This document shows, piece after piece, positions 25,353 to 33,320 of a stretch of DNA of 64,000 nucleotides. Below the pieces are notes generated by a model. The model saw nothing but the letters and a program-made list of their open reading frames with translations. It did no database searches and had not been told where the DNA came from. The stretch is from Lawsonibacter sp900754605. Lineage in GTDB: Bacteria; Bacillota; Clostridia; Oscillospirales; Oscillospiraceae. The stretch covers positions 62,001-126,000 of the forward strand of contig JAYCWP010000036.1 in the NCBI GenBank assembly GCA_037257225.1. The letters run 5' to 3'. Position numbers and translations under genes: made by a program. Each line of letters begins with the position of its first letter. Within the stretch, counting starts at the first letter, position 1.

Positions 25353-25595
25353 TTACAGAACTTCCCGGTACAGAGCAGAGGCGTCCGCCTTGCCTACGCT
25401 GTCCGCTACGGCCAGTACCTCTACTTTTACAGTGCGCTCGCCGAATTTTAGTTCCAGAACGTCGCCTGGCTTCACTTCATAGCTGGCCTTCACGCTGCGG
25501 CCGTTGGCCATTACCCGGCCGTTATCGCAGGCCTCGTTGGCTACTGTGCGCCGCTTGATCAGGCGGGATACTTTTAACCACTTGTCCAATCGCAT
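25353..25595 (-). CDS. rqcP: RqcP/YabO-type S4-domain RNA-binding protein
   Basis: 80 residues made of one S4 domain: MRLDKWLKVSRLIKRRTVAN, then NGRVMANGRSVKASYEVKPGD (in parts). RqcP acts with RqcH and the 50S subunit in poly-alanine tailing during ribosome quality control. The start is placed at the ATG before RLDKW, because a longer frame extends into the upstream terminator. It follows HU, mazG and a flippase gene in the same order as the yabM-yabN-yabO region of Bacillus. Confidence 0.9.
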   Translation of the reverse strand: MRLDKWLKVSRLIKRRTVANEACDNGRVMANGRSVKASYEVKPGDVLELKFGERTVKVEVLAVADSVGKADASALYREVL

Positions 25596-25623
25596 GATTT
25601 CTGTTCCTCTCTGTTGCTGATAA

Positions 25624-25659
25624 AAATAGGGGCGCCGCCCTCCAGTGTGGCGGCGCCCC
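25624..25659 (-). terminator. Intrinsic terminator after the HU gene
   Basis: GGGGCGCCGCC pairs with GGCGGCGCCCC; on the minus strand TATTTTTATC follows. It should partly insulate HU from rqcP. Confidence 0.85.
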
Positions 25660-25685
25660 GGGATCATTTCCGGATCGACCGGTTC

Positions 25686-25961
25686 TTACTTCGCCACCGC
25701 GTCCTTCAGGGCCTTACCAGCCTTGAATACGGGCAGACGGGCCTCGGAGATGGGGATCTCCTTTCCGGTCTTGGGATTGCGGCCCACACGGGCGGCACGG
25801 GTCTTGACCTCGAAGGAGCCGAAGCCAACCAGTTGGACTTTTTCACCTTCGATCAGGGCGCCGGTAATGGCCTCCACAGCGGCAGTGATGGCAGCTTCGG
25901 CGTCCTTTTTGGACAGATCGGCCTTTTCTGCCACAGCGGCAATCAACTCAGTTTTATTCAT
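25686..25961 (-). CDS. hup: HU-family DNA-binding protein
   Basis: 91-residue histone-like protein that bends and compacts DNA. It starts MNKTELIAAVAEKADLSKKDAE and contains VQLVGFGSFEVKTRAARVGRNPKTG (read in parts), the DNA-gripping arm with the conserved RNPKTG tip. The length is the family norm. AGGAGG lies before the ATG. It is inserted between mazG and rqcP, which are direct neighbours in Bacillus, and has a terminator right after it, as expected for a highly expressed gene. Confidence 0.97.
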   Translation of the reverse strand: MNKTELIAAVAEKADLSKKDAEAAITAAVEAITGALIEGEKVQLVGFGSFEVKTRAARVGRNPKTGKEIPISEARLPVFKAGKALKDAVAK

Positions 25962-26045
25962 GTCGTCTTCCTCCTAGAACATCGACGGCCACACTCGCAG
26001 CCTGTCTTTTGAAATATCACTTAAAACTGGGACGAATGCCAGCTT

Positions 26046-26840
26046 TTAAGTTTGATCTTTTGAATGTACCTTGGCCTGAGCCCAAAGGGACTCCAATTCT
26101 TCCAGGGTGCACTCTCCCAGCGGATGTTGGGCCAGTTCCTCTACGGTACGGAAGCGGTGGATGAATTTATCACAAGCCCGTGTGAGGGCCTGCTCGCTGT
26201 CCAGCCCAAGAAAACGCCCAGCTTTTACTGCGGCGAATAGAAGGTCTCCCAACTCTTCCTCTGGATCGCCGTCTCCGCAGGCGGCGCGGCGGAACTCGTC
26301 CACCTCTTCCGCAAGCTTGTCCAGGGCAGGGCCTTGATCCGGCCAGTCAAAGTCGGCCTTGGCGGCCTTGCTCTGAACTTTTTCTGCACGAATCAGGGCG
26401 GGCAGAGAGCGGGCCACTGCCTCCAGCGTATCTGAGGCGGTGCGTTGGGATTTTTCCTCCCGCTTCTGAGCGTCCCACGTGTCCAAGGCTTGGGCGGAGT
26501 CCTCTGCCTGTACTTCCCCAAAGACATGAGGGTGGCGGAACACCATTTTCTTTGCCACGCCATCCACCACATCGTGAAAGGTGAACAACCCATCTTCTTC
26601 TGCCATACAGGCGTGGAATACCACTTGGAGCAGGACGTCGCCCAGTTCTTCCTTCAAGTGCTCCGGGTCGTCCTCATCGATGGCTTCCACTGCCTCATAA
26701 GCTTCTTCCAGCATATTCCGGCGGATGCTCTGATGGGTTTGCTCCTGATCCCAGGGGCAGCCCCCAGGCGCCCGGAGCAGTTCCATGATGCGCAGCAGAT
26801 CCTCCATACCATAGGAATCCATGTATTGAAAATTTACCAC
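26046..26840 (-). CDS. mazG: Nucleoside triphosphate pyrophosphohydrolase MazG
   Basis: 264 residues. Two MazG repeats are visible: LEEAYEAVEAID with LKEELGDVLLQVVFH (about residues 44-75), and LAEEVDEFRRA with EEELGDLLFAAV (about 173-205). These EExxE and ExxD motifs bind magnesium. MazG hydrolyses NTPs, probably to cleanse pools of damaged nucleotides. The GTG start is seven bases after AGGGAG. Compared with Bacillus YabN it lacks the N-terminal tetrapyrrole-methylase domain. It is downstream of the spoVB-like gene. Confidence 0.94.
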   Translation of the reverse strand: MVNFQYMDSYGMEDLLRIMELLRAPGGCPWDQEQTHQSIRRNMLEEAYEAVEAIDEDDPEHLKEELGDVLLQVVFHACMAEEDGLFTFHDVVDGVAKKMVFRHPHVFGEVQAEDSAQALDTWDAQKREEKSQRTASDTLEAVARSLPALIRAEKVQSKAAKADFDWPDQGPALDKLAEEVDEFRRAACGDGDPEEELGDLLFAAVKAGRFLGLDSEQALTRACDKFIHRFRTVEELAQHPLGECTLEELESLWAQAKVHSKDQT

Positions 26841-26878
26841 AATCTCGCTCCCTTCGCAAGATATTTTTTGCGTCTTTT

Positions 26879-28744
26879 CTAGGAAAGATGCAGAATCCGA
26901 GCTATTTTTTCCCCTTTTGGCATAAGAGACAGGTCTTCACGGGTAATGGCCCGCAGGGCGATGACTAAAATGCCGTACACAGCCACCGCGACTAGAATGG
27001 CACAGGCAACCGCCAGGCCATTGCCCGTTCGGCTCAGCCCCAAAATCTCTTGAGTAGCCTGATCCAGCTCACACAACTTCCCGGCGGCCATCAGCCCCTT
27101 GGAAAGCAGTCCGTACACCGCCCAAGCACCCAGACCCATCAGGGCAGAGGCGGCTGCCGGCTTAGCAAACACCTGGAAATAGGAAGGACGCCGGGGAATC
27201 ACCCGGGCGATGACGACCAAATCCAGTACCATACACAGGGCAAAGCACAGAATATTGCCCATAGGGGCCCCATAGATCCCCATACTGGGTACGACCACAA
27301 CATGGTAGTTGGTAAAGATCTTCACCACTCCGCCCAGCAGCATGATGGCCACCGGAAGGTTGACAAAGCCGTGGGCTTGCAGGATGGAGTTGCACACCAG
27401 CATCATGCATACAAACAGGGTGGCCAGACCCAGGGTGGACAGCAGGGGACCGGCCAGATCTGCGTTCAGGCTTGGGAAAATCAGAGCCATGATGGGTTTC
27501 CCCAGCACATACAATCCCACTGCCATAGGACAGGCCACAAGGGCCGTAATCCGCAGAGCAGATCCGGTGATCCGCCCTGCACCCCGGCGGTCCCGACGAG
27601 CCAGCGCACCAGAGACAGCGGGGATCACCGCCGCAGTCACCGCAGCCATCAGGGAGGTAGGCAGATTATAGATATTCAGCGCGCCATTATAGTTGCCATA
27701 AAGCGTACGGCTGATGCCTTCCAGCGTGGTGTGTAGGGCTATGGCTGCCTCTGCCTGACCGCCCTGTCCAGCCATGCTCTGCTCCAGAAGTGCCATGCTG
27801 ACCGTTCCGCCCTGAGGAAGAGCGGATTTCCATGCTTTCAGGGCCTGCTCCAGATCGGTGAAGTCCACGATCCCCTGGTACAGGGACCAGGTGTCTGGAT
27901 TTTCCAGCAGAGCCCGCTGAAGCTGTCCCTGGACCAGGGAACTGTCGATCACTGTAACGATGCCAACCATGGAGGAGCTGATCGTAATGGGCACTGCAAT
28001 CATCAACAGATTTTTCAGGATTGTGGGAGAATCGTCCGGATGGTCGTCGGACAGGCTTCCCTCACGCCCGCGGGTGATGAGAAAATTCATCAGCATATAG
28101 GCCAAGGCCACAATAGTGCCTACCGTTACGCCGGTGATGGCACCGGCAGCGGCATGGCTGGCATCTGCGCCCTTTTTCACCAGCCAGTAGGCAAGTCCCA
28201 GCCCTACCGTCAGCTTACATAGGGCTTCTATGATCTGGGATACCGCAGTGGGTGTCATACGGCCATGTCCTTGGGCATAGCCGCGGAAGGCGGACAGACA
28301 GCCAACACAGATCACCGCCGGGGCCAGGGCCTTGATGCCCGGGGCCGCCATACTGTCGTGCATCAGGCCGGCCAGTTGGTCGGCACAGAAGAACATGATC
28401 AGAAAAGACAGCACGCCAAGGGTCAAAAACAGGGCCATAGCCAGCCGGAAGGTGCGCCGGACCTGATTCTGACGGCCAAGGGCGTTGGCTTCACTGACCA
28501 GCTTAGATACCGCCACTGGCAGTCCAGCAGTGGAAATCGTGAGCAGCACGGCATAAATGTTGTAGGCGTTGCCGAAATCGGCAGTTCCTTGCTCGCCGAT
28601 GATATTGAGCAGCGGGATCTTATAGAACAGACCGATCAGCTTGACCACCAGGATCCCAGCCGCCAGTACGGCGGCGCCGCCGAAGAAAGTATTCTGCTTC
28701 GGGCTCTGCGCCACACGGCGCGGGGGATGGCTGTGTTGGGCCAT
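26879..28744 (-). CDS. SpoVB/YabM-type polysaccharide flippase (MVF family)
   Basis: 621-residue integral membrane protein with about 14 helices, of the MurJ-like MOP flippase superfamily. The N-terminus FFGGAAVLAAGILVVKLIGLFYKIPL (in parts) and the following NIIGEQGTADFGNAYNIY are typical of SpoVB/YtgP in Firmicutes. It is longer than the usual 520-540 residues; a loop of about 70 residues around DSSLVQGQLQRALLENPD to QAEAAIALHTT accounts for this. It could move lipid-linked precursors for cell wall or spore cortex. The gene order with mazG and rqcP favours a YabM-like role. Confidence 0.88.
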   Translation of the reverse strand: MAQHSHPPRRVAQSPKQNTFFGGAAVLAAGILVVKLIGLFYKIPLLNIIGEQGTADFGNAYNIYAVLLTISTAGLPVAVSKLVSEANALGRQNQVRRTFRLAMALFLTLGVLSFLIMFFCADQLAGLMHDSMAAPGIKALAPAVICVGCLSAFRGYAQGHGRMTPTAVSQIIEALCKLTVGLGLAYWLVKKGADASHAAAGAITGVTVGTIVALAYMLMNFLITRGREGSLSDDHPDDSPTILKNLLMIAVPITISSSMVGIVTVIDSSLVQGQLQRALLENPDTWSLYQGIVDFTDLEQALKAWKSALPQGGTVSMALLEQSMAGQGGQAEAAIALHTTLEGISRTLYGNYNGALNIYNLPTSLMAAVTAAVIPAVSGALARRDRRGAGRITGSALRITALVACPMAVGLYVLGKPIMALIFPSLNADLAGPLLSTLGLATLFVCMMLVCNSILQAHGFVNLPVAIMLLGGVVKIFTNYHVVVVPSMGIYGAPMGNILCFALCMVLDLVVIARVIPRRPSYFQVFAKPAAASALMGLGAWAVYGLLSKGLMAAGKLCELDQATQEILGLSRTGNGLAVACAILVAVAVYGILVIALRAITREDLSLMPKGEKIARILHLS

Positions 28745-28781
28745 GGGAAACCTCCTTTTCGTTCGGGGTGAGGTGGGCCGA

Positions 28782-30104
28782 TCAGGCTCCGCCGCCCCTC
28801 ACGCTACCAAAAATCCGGGGCAGGGCATAGCGTTCCACCTCTGTACGGATCTTTTCCAGATCCAAGGTGAAAAACTCTCCCTTTTCATATATGACCCGCC
28901 CCCGGGCCATATTCATCACTACATTAAAACCCTGGGCCGAGTAGACCAGATCCTCTTCCACATCGTGGCATGGGAATAAATTCAGGGCATCCAGGTCTAC
29001 CAAAATCAGGTCAGCAGTTTTGCCAGGGGCGATGACGCCGGTGTTGCGCCCAAGAGCCCGCGCTCCGTTGACGGTAGCCATCTCCAGAGCTTGCCGGGTG
29101 GTCACTGCTGTGGGATCCAGGCCGATCCCCTTATGAAGGAGGGCGGCCAGCTTGATCTCCTCAAACAGGTCATGGCTGTTGTTGGAGGCCACCCCGTCAG
29201 TGCCCAGGGCCACGTTGACCCCGCGCTCCAGCAGACGTGGCACACGAGCAGCGCCGGAGGCCAGCTTCAAATTGGATACCGGGTTGTGGACGGCAGTGAT
29301 CCCCCGCCGGGCCATCAGCTCCATATCCTCATCGGTCACCCAGACACAGTGGGCGGCCGTGCCGCCATTGACCCACACACCGTACTGGTCCAGCAGGGCC
29401 ACTGGGGTTTTACCATACTTTTGGAGGCAGGACTCGTGCTCGGACCGGGTCTCGGACACATGGACGTGCATCCCCAGGCCGTGGTCGGCGGCATAGCCGG
29501 CCATCCACTGCCACAGGGGCGGGTTGGAAGTGTACTCTGCATGGATGGAGGCATCCACCTTGATCTGTCCATCTCCAGCGCCGTTCCATTCCTCCGTCAA
29601 GGCGATCTGGTTCCGGCAGTCCCCACAGGTATCTGGAGAAAAATCCTCTGGTGTGCCGAAGTATACACCGCCACAGGACAGATTGGCGCTGATCCCGGAC
29701 TCCAGCACCGTTCGGGCCACCGCACCGGTGTGCATATACATATCTGCGATGCAGGTGGTGCCAGAGGCAATCATTTCCGCCAGTCCCAGGGCAGTTCCAG
29801 CGGCTACACATCGGTCATCCAGTTTGGCCTCCGCTGGGAAGATATAGTCGTTCAGCCAGTGCTGAAGATCATGCCCACCGCCATAGCCCCGCAGCAGAGC
29901 CATGGGTACATGGGTGTGGCAGTTGACCAGGCCAGGCATCAGGACCTTGCCCTGTCCATCGATCACCCGGTCAAACTCTCCGTGGGGACGATCCTGATCC
30001 ACAGAGATGATCTGCGTACCTTCCACTGTAATATAGGCATGGTTCAGCACCGGCTGGGCTGGGTCCATGGTCACGGCGGTGGTATTTTGGAACAAAATTT
30101 TCAT
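28782..30104 (-). CDS. Amidohydrolase of the MTA/SAH deaminase class
   Basis: 440-residue metal-dependent hydrolase of the TRZ/ATZ group. Metal and substrate motifs are LVNCHTHVPMALLRG, the HVHVSETRSEHE segment, and LGTDGVASNNSHD. The architecture fits 5-methylthioadenosine/S-adenosylhomocysteine deaminase (MtaD). The preceding gene encodes purine nucleoside phosphorylase, seven bases upstream, which supports a purine-nucleoside salvage role. The exact substrate (MTA, SAH, adenosine or guanine) is not certain. The RBS is GTGAGG. Confidence 0.88.
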   Translation of the reverse strand: MKILFQNTTAVTMDPAQPVLNHAYITVEGTQIISVDQDRPHGEFDRVIDGQGKVLMPGLVNCHTHVPMALLRGYGGGHDLQHWLNDYIFPAEAKLDDRCVAAGTALGLAEMIASGTTCIADMYMHTGAVARTVLESGISANLSCGGVYFGTPEDFSPDTCGDCRNQIALTEEWNGAGDGQIKVDASIHAEYTSNPPLWQWMAGYAADHGLGMHVHVSETRSEHESCLQKYGKTPVALLDQYGVWVNGGTAAHCVWVTDEDMELMARRGITAVHNPVSNLKLASGAARVPRLLERGVNVALGTDGVASNNSHDLFEEIKLAALLHKGIGLDPTAVTTRQALEMATVNGARALGRNTGVIAPGKTADLILVDLDALNLFPCHDVEEDLVYSAQGFNVVMNMARGRVIYEKGEFFTLDLEKIRTEVERYALPRIFGSVRGGGA

Positions 30105-30111
30105 AGAGACC

Positions 30112-30936
30112 TCACATTTTCTTCAGGCAGGCCCGGATCAGACCGGAGAACTTTTCCCGGGCCGCAGCGGCGGCGTCCAGCACCTCCTGTTCGGACAGGG
30201 GCTGGTCCAGGATGCCCGCAGCCATATTGGACAGCAGGGTAAGGCCCAGCACCTCCATGCCGCAGTGGCCGGCCACGATGACCTCTGGGGCAGTGGACAT
30301 CCCGACCGCATCGCCGCCCAGGATCCGGGCGGCCCGGATCTCCGCCGGGGTCTCATACTGGGGGCCATAGCAGTAGAAATATACGCCCTCCCGCAGGGGA
30401 ATATCCAACTCTGCCGCCGTTTCTCTTGCCAGTTTCTGCAGACGGGGGGTGTACAGATGGGAGGCATCGGGGAAGCGGACACCAAACTCCGGCAGGTTTT
30501 CCCCCCGAAGGGGAGACTCAGAGAACATCTTGATTTGATCGGTAATGAGCATCAGGTCACCGGCCTTCCACTCCAGATTGACACAGCCGGCGGCGTTGGT
30601 GACCACCAGGGTGTCACAGCCCAACAGGCGCAGCACCCGGACAGCGTAAGAGACTTCCTCGTAGGAGTAGCCCTCATAGTGGTGCATCCGACCCTGCATG
30701 ACAGCTACACGCTGGCCCTCCAGCAGGCCGAACACCAAGCGCCCCTTGTGGCCGGGGGCGGTGGAAGCTTTAAAGTGGGGGATATCCCGGTAATCCACTG
30801 CGATGGGGGCTTCCACCTCGTCCCCCAGATAGCCCAGGCCGGAGCCCAGAACCATTGCAACCTTGGGAATGAAGCCGCCCAGCCGCTCCCGGAGTGCCTG
30901 GGCACTCTCTTGATATTGTTCCATAGTAAAGGTCAT
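30112..30936 (-). CDS. punA: Purine nucleoside phosphorylase
   Basis: 274 residues, the trimeric PNP class that splits inosine and guanosine to base and ribose-1-phosphate. Motifs are VLGSGLGYLGDEV (phosphate loop), GRMHHYEGYS, VTNAAGCVN and YGPQYETPAEIRA followed by GMSTAPEVIVA. The start is set at the ATG before TFTMEQYQ with AAAAGGAG upstream; a longer frame up to 31044 lies in the end of the previous gene. It forms a salvage pair with the deaminase downstream. Confidence 0.94.
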   Translation of the reverse strand: MTFTMEQYQESAQALRERLGGFIPKVAMVLGSGLGYLGDEVEAPIAVDYRDIPHFKASTAPGHKGRLVFGLLEGQRVAVMQGRMHHYEGYSYEEVSYAVRVLRLLGCDTLVVTNAAGCVNLEWKAGDLMLITDQIKMFSESPLRGENLPEFGVRFPDASHLYTPRLQKLARETAAELDIPLREGVYFYCYGPQYETPAEIRAARILGGDAVGMSTAPEVIVAGHCGMEVLGLTLLSNMAAGILDQPLSEQEVLDAAAAAREKFSGLIRACLKKM

Positions 30937-30949
30937 CGTTCGCTCCTTT

Positions 30950-31342
30950 TCACAGTCCGGCGCCGCAGCGGCGGCAGAATTGATCGTCTTTCCCGCATGT
31001 TGCGCCGCAGGAGGGGCAGGTTCGGGACTGTCGGAGGGCTGCAATGCGCTCTTTCAGCTCGGAGATCCTGCCGCTGAATTCATCGGCCTGCTCCAGAAGT
31101 GCCGACACTTTGTCGCCCTCTTCAGGCTGGCCCCGGTGGGCATCGTACATGACCTGCCCCAGTTGGCGCAGGACGTCATTGAACTCTCCGTTCAGGTCAA
31201 ATAGCTGCACATTCAGTTTGGCCACATCCACCATCTGGCCGGCTTTCTTCCCAGCCGCCCGGGCAGTTTGATTGGCGGCGTCTGCGGCTCCCGCCGCAGT
31301 GTCCCGGATCCGATCCAGCAGTTCCTTCACCTTGTCGTCCAT
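30950..31342 (-). CDS. Small protein with coiled coil and C-terminal zinc ribbon
   Basis: 130 residues. The N-terminal two thirds are alanine-rich and helical (AGAADAANQTARAAGKKAGQ and a later E/R-rich helix). The end carries two CxxC knuckles: CPSCG and CRRCG, a zinc ribbon. The start is set at ATG after AAAGGAG; a longer frame up to 31468 has no support. Such proteins are common in Oscillospiraceae and are not characterised. It begins the purine-salvage operon and has a promoter with a palindrome in the spacer. Confidence 0.82.
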   Translation of the reverse strand: MDDKVKELLDRIRDTAAGAADAANQTARAAGKKAGQMVDVAKLNVQLFDLNGEFNDVLRQLGQVMYDAHRGQPEEGDKVSALLEQADEFSGRISELKERIAALRQSRTCPSCGATCGKDDQFCRRCGAGL

Positions 31343-31785
31343 CGTGTGCGCTCCTTTCTGCTCTGTCCAAACAGCTCCCGTGCAGAGCGGTAGCTGTTTT
31401 GTCTCATATCCTGCGGCCTCAAGCGGCCCTGCCTCTGGTTCGGGACGGTCTGCCATGCAGGTATGCAAAATTTGGTCTTTATAGTTTACACCAATTCAGT
31501 GTAAAAAGCAACGGATACCGCGAGGCACAACTGGCACAATGTGAGCGGAGCGGCCGCACTGGATTGTGATGGGCGTACTGCGCTGCGGAGGATGCCGGAA
31601 CAGGCAGGACGGCGTAGGAAAAGCAAACGGGCGGAGACTTTCTTCTGCACCGTGGCTGTGGTACAATAAAAGTTATACGGAGCAATGCCCCTGAAACGGG
31701 ATCACTGGATTCGGGAGTGACTGAACCGTACAAATGGAGAGATGGCAGGGTCGCAGAGAGGGTGCGTCCCGGAAAAGGAGAGAGG
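31343..31785. other. Divergent intergenic region with two promoters
   Basis: No gene is supported in these 443 bases. It contains the promoter and palindrome for the zinc-ribbon gene at 31478-31505 and an extended -10 (TGGTACAAT, 31660-31668) for the ClC gene. Between them lies about 150 bases of ordinary-looking sequence without a recognised element. Confidence 0.6.
31478..31505 (-). promoter_or_regulatory. Promoter with an operator-like palindrome before the zinc-ribbon operon
   Basis: On the minus strand -35 TTTACA (31500-31505) and -10 TATAAA (31478-31483) are 16 bases apart. The spacer region holds a perfect dyad TTTACAC-N7-GTGTAAA (31485-31505) that overlaps the -35. A repressor would compete with polymerase there. 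The binder is not identified. Confidence 0.65.
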
Positions 31786-33048
31786 ATGATGGAACAAACA
31801 GAGAGTCGGCTGTGCCGCTGGATGAAACAGGGAATGCTGTTTCTCAAGTGGCTGCTGTACGCGGCAGGAATTGGACTGCTGGTGGGGAGTGTTGCGGCGG
31901 CTTTTCACCTTGGAATCGATGGGGCAGCGGAGCTGCGGCTGCGTGAGCCCTGGATTCTGTGGCTGCTTCCTGTTGGAGGGATGGCAATTGTCTTGCTGTA
32001 CCGCGTGTGCCGGATGGAGAAAGACCAGGGAACCAATCTGGTGCTGGCCGCTGTACGGGAGGCAGAGCCGTTAAAGCTGCGCACCGCACCGCTGATTTTC
32101 TTGTCTACGATTGTGACTCACCTGGTGGGTGGTTCCGCTGGGCGGGAGGGGGCGGCGCTCCAATTGGGCGGTTCTATGGCGGCCTGGGTGGGTCGGGAGA
32201 TCCGTCTGGATGCTAAGGACAGCCGGGTGATGGTGATGTGCGGGATGTCAGCCGCCTTCTCCGCTTTGTTTGGTACTCCGCTGACAGCGGTGTGTTTTTC
32301 CATGGAGGTAGTGAGTGTAGGTGTGATGTATTATGCGGCACTGGTGCCCTGTGTGGTGGCCTCCCTGACTGCTCTCCAGGTGGCCCAGGCCTTTGGCCTG
32401 CACCAGAGTCCTGGCTATGAGATCGGTCGGGTTTTGGGACTGGGGCCGGTCTCGATGGTACAGACGGCGGTGTTGGGACTTCTGTGTGCGCTGGTATCCA
32501 TTCTCTTCTGTAAGGTACTCCACACCGCTCCCAAGCTGTATGCAAAATGGATTCCCAATCCTCTCCTGCGAGCAGCGGCCGGAGGTGCGCTGGTGTTGGT
32601 ACTGACCCTGTTGGTGGGCAGTCAGGATTATAATGGTGCGGGGGATGGGATGATCCGCCGTATGCTGGCGGGAGAGACCATCCCGGAGGCGTTTGTTTTG
32701 AAGATCCTGTTTACTGCCCTGACCCTGGGGGCAGGGTTCCGGGGAGGAGAGATCGTACCGGTTCTGTTTACTGGAGCGGCTTTTGGAACTACTGTGGGTC
32801 CGCTGCTGGGACTGCCTCATGGTTTTGGCGGGGCTTTGGGTATGGCTGCGGTATTCTGTGGGGCGACTAACTGCCCTATGACGGCGCTGATGCTGGCCTT
32901 TGAGCTGTTTGGAGGGGATAGCCTTGCACTGTATGCGGTGTGCTGCGGGGTGGCCTATATGCTCTCAGGATACTATGGCCTGTACAGCGAGCAGAAAATC
33001 GTCTATTCTAAATTCCGCACGGAATGGATCGACACAAAAGCCAAATGA
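31786..33048 (+). CDS. ClC-family chloride channel/antiporter
   Basis: 420-residue ClC protein with about ten to twelve helices. The gating-glutamate segment is GGSAGREGAALQLGG, and GMSAAFSALFGTPLTAVCFSME is the following conserved loop. A second conserved part is GAGFRGGEIVPVLFTGAAFG. CBS domains are absent. The start at 31786 has AAAAGGAG in front; an in-frame earlier start at 31717 lacks an RBS. Prokaryotic ClC proteins may exchange chloride or fluoride for protons; the motif is not that of the fluoride-type CLC-F as far as I can see. It is transcribed alone. Confidence 0.9.
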   Translation: MMEQTESRLCRWMKQGMLFLKWLLYAAGIGLLVGSVAAAFHLGIDGAAELRLREPWILWLLPVGGMAIVLLYRVCRMEKDQGTNLVLAAVREAEPLKLRTAPLIFLSTIVTHLVGGSAGREGAALQLGGSMAAWVGREIRLDAKDSRVMVMCGMSAAFSALFGTPLTAVCFSMEVVSVGVMYYAALVPCVVASLTALQVAQAFGLHQSPGYEIGRVLGLGPVSMVQTAVLGLLCALVSILFCKVLHTAPKLYAKWIPNPLLRAAAGGALVLVLTLLVGSQDYNGAGDGMIRRMLAGETIPEAFVLKILFTALTLGAGFRGGEIVPVLFTGAAFGTTVGPLLGLPHGFGGALGMAAVFCGATNCPMTALMLAFELFGGDSLALYAVCCGVAYMLSGYYGLYSEQKIVYSKFRTEWIDTKAK

Positions 33049-33154
33049 CTTCAGAGTGTTCTGGAATGAGCAGAGTAGAAGAGTCTGGCGCCGCGGTGTC
33101 GCAAGACGGAAAAAACAGAGAATTCTGGGAAAGACAAGAAAAGAGAAGAAAGAC

Positions 33155-33183
33155 TTGACGAATACAGTGAAATTTTATACAAT
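33155..33183 (+). promoter_or_regulatory. Promoter of the OPT transporter
   Basis: -35 TTGACG (33155-33160), 17-base spacer, -10 TACAAT (33178-33183). It leaves a leader of about 130 bases before the chosen start. Confidence 0.7.
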
Positions 33184-33320
33184 AAACAGAATATGTCTTT
33201 GAGGGATAGCCAGACGGCCTGCCTCTGAGGACAGAACGGCGAAAGCCGTTCAAAAAAGTGACTGCATCAGATTGGTGCAGAAAACAAGAAAAGCATAGAG
33301 AAGAGAAGGGAACGAAAATC

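Noticed and set aside
33049..33320. Small frames between the ClC and OPT genes
   Set aside because: No RBS and no protein-like composition; the stretch holds a good promoter and leader instead.
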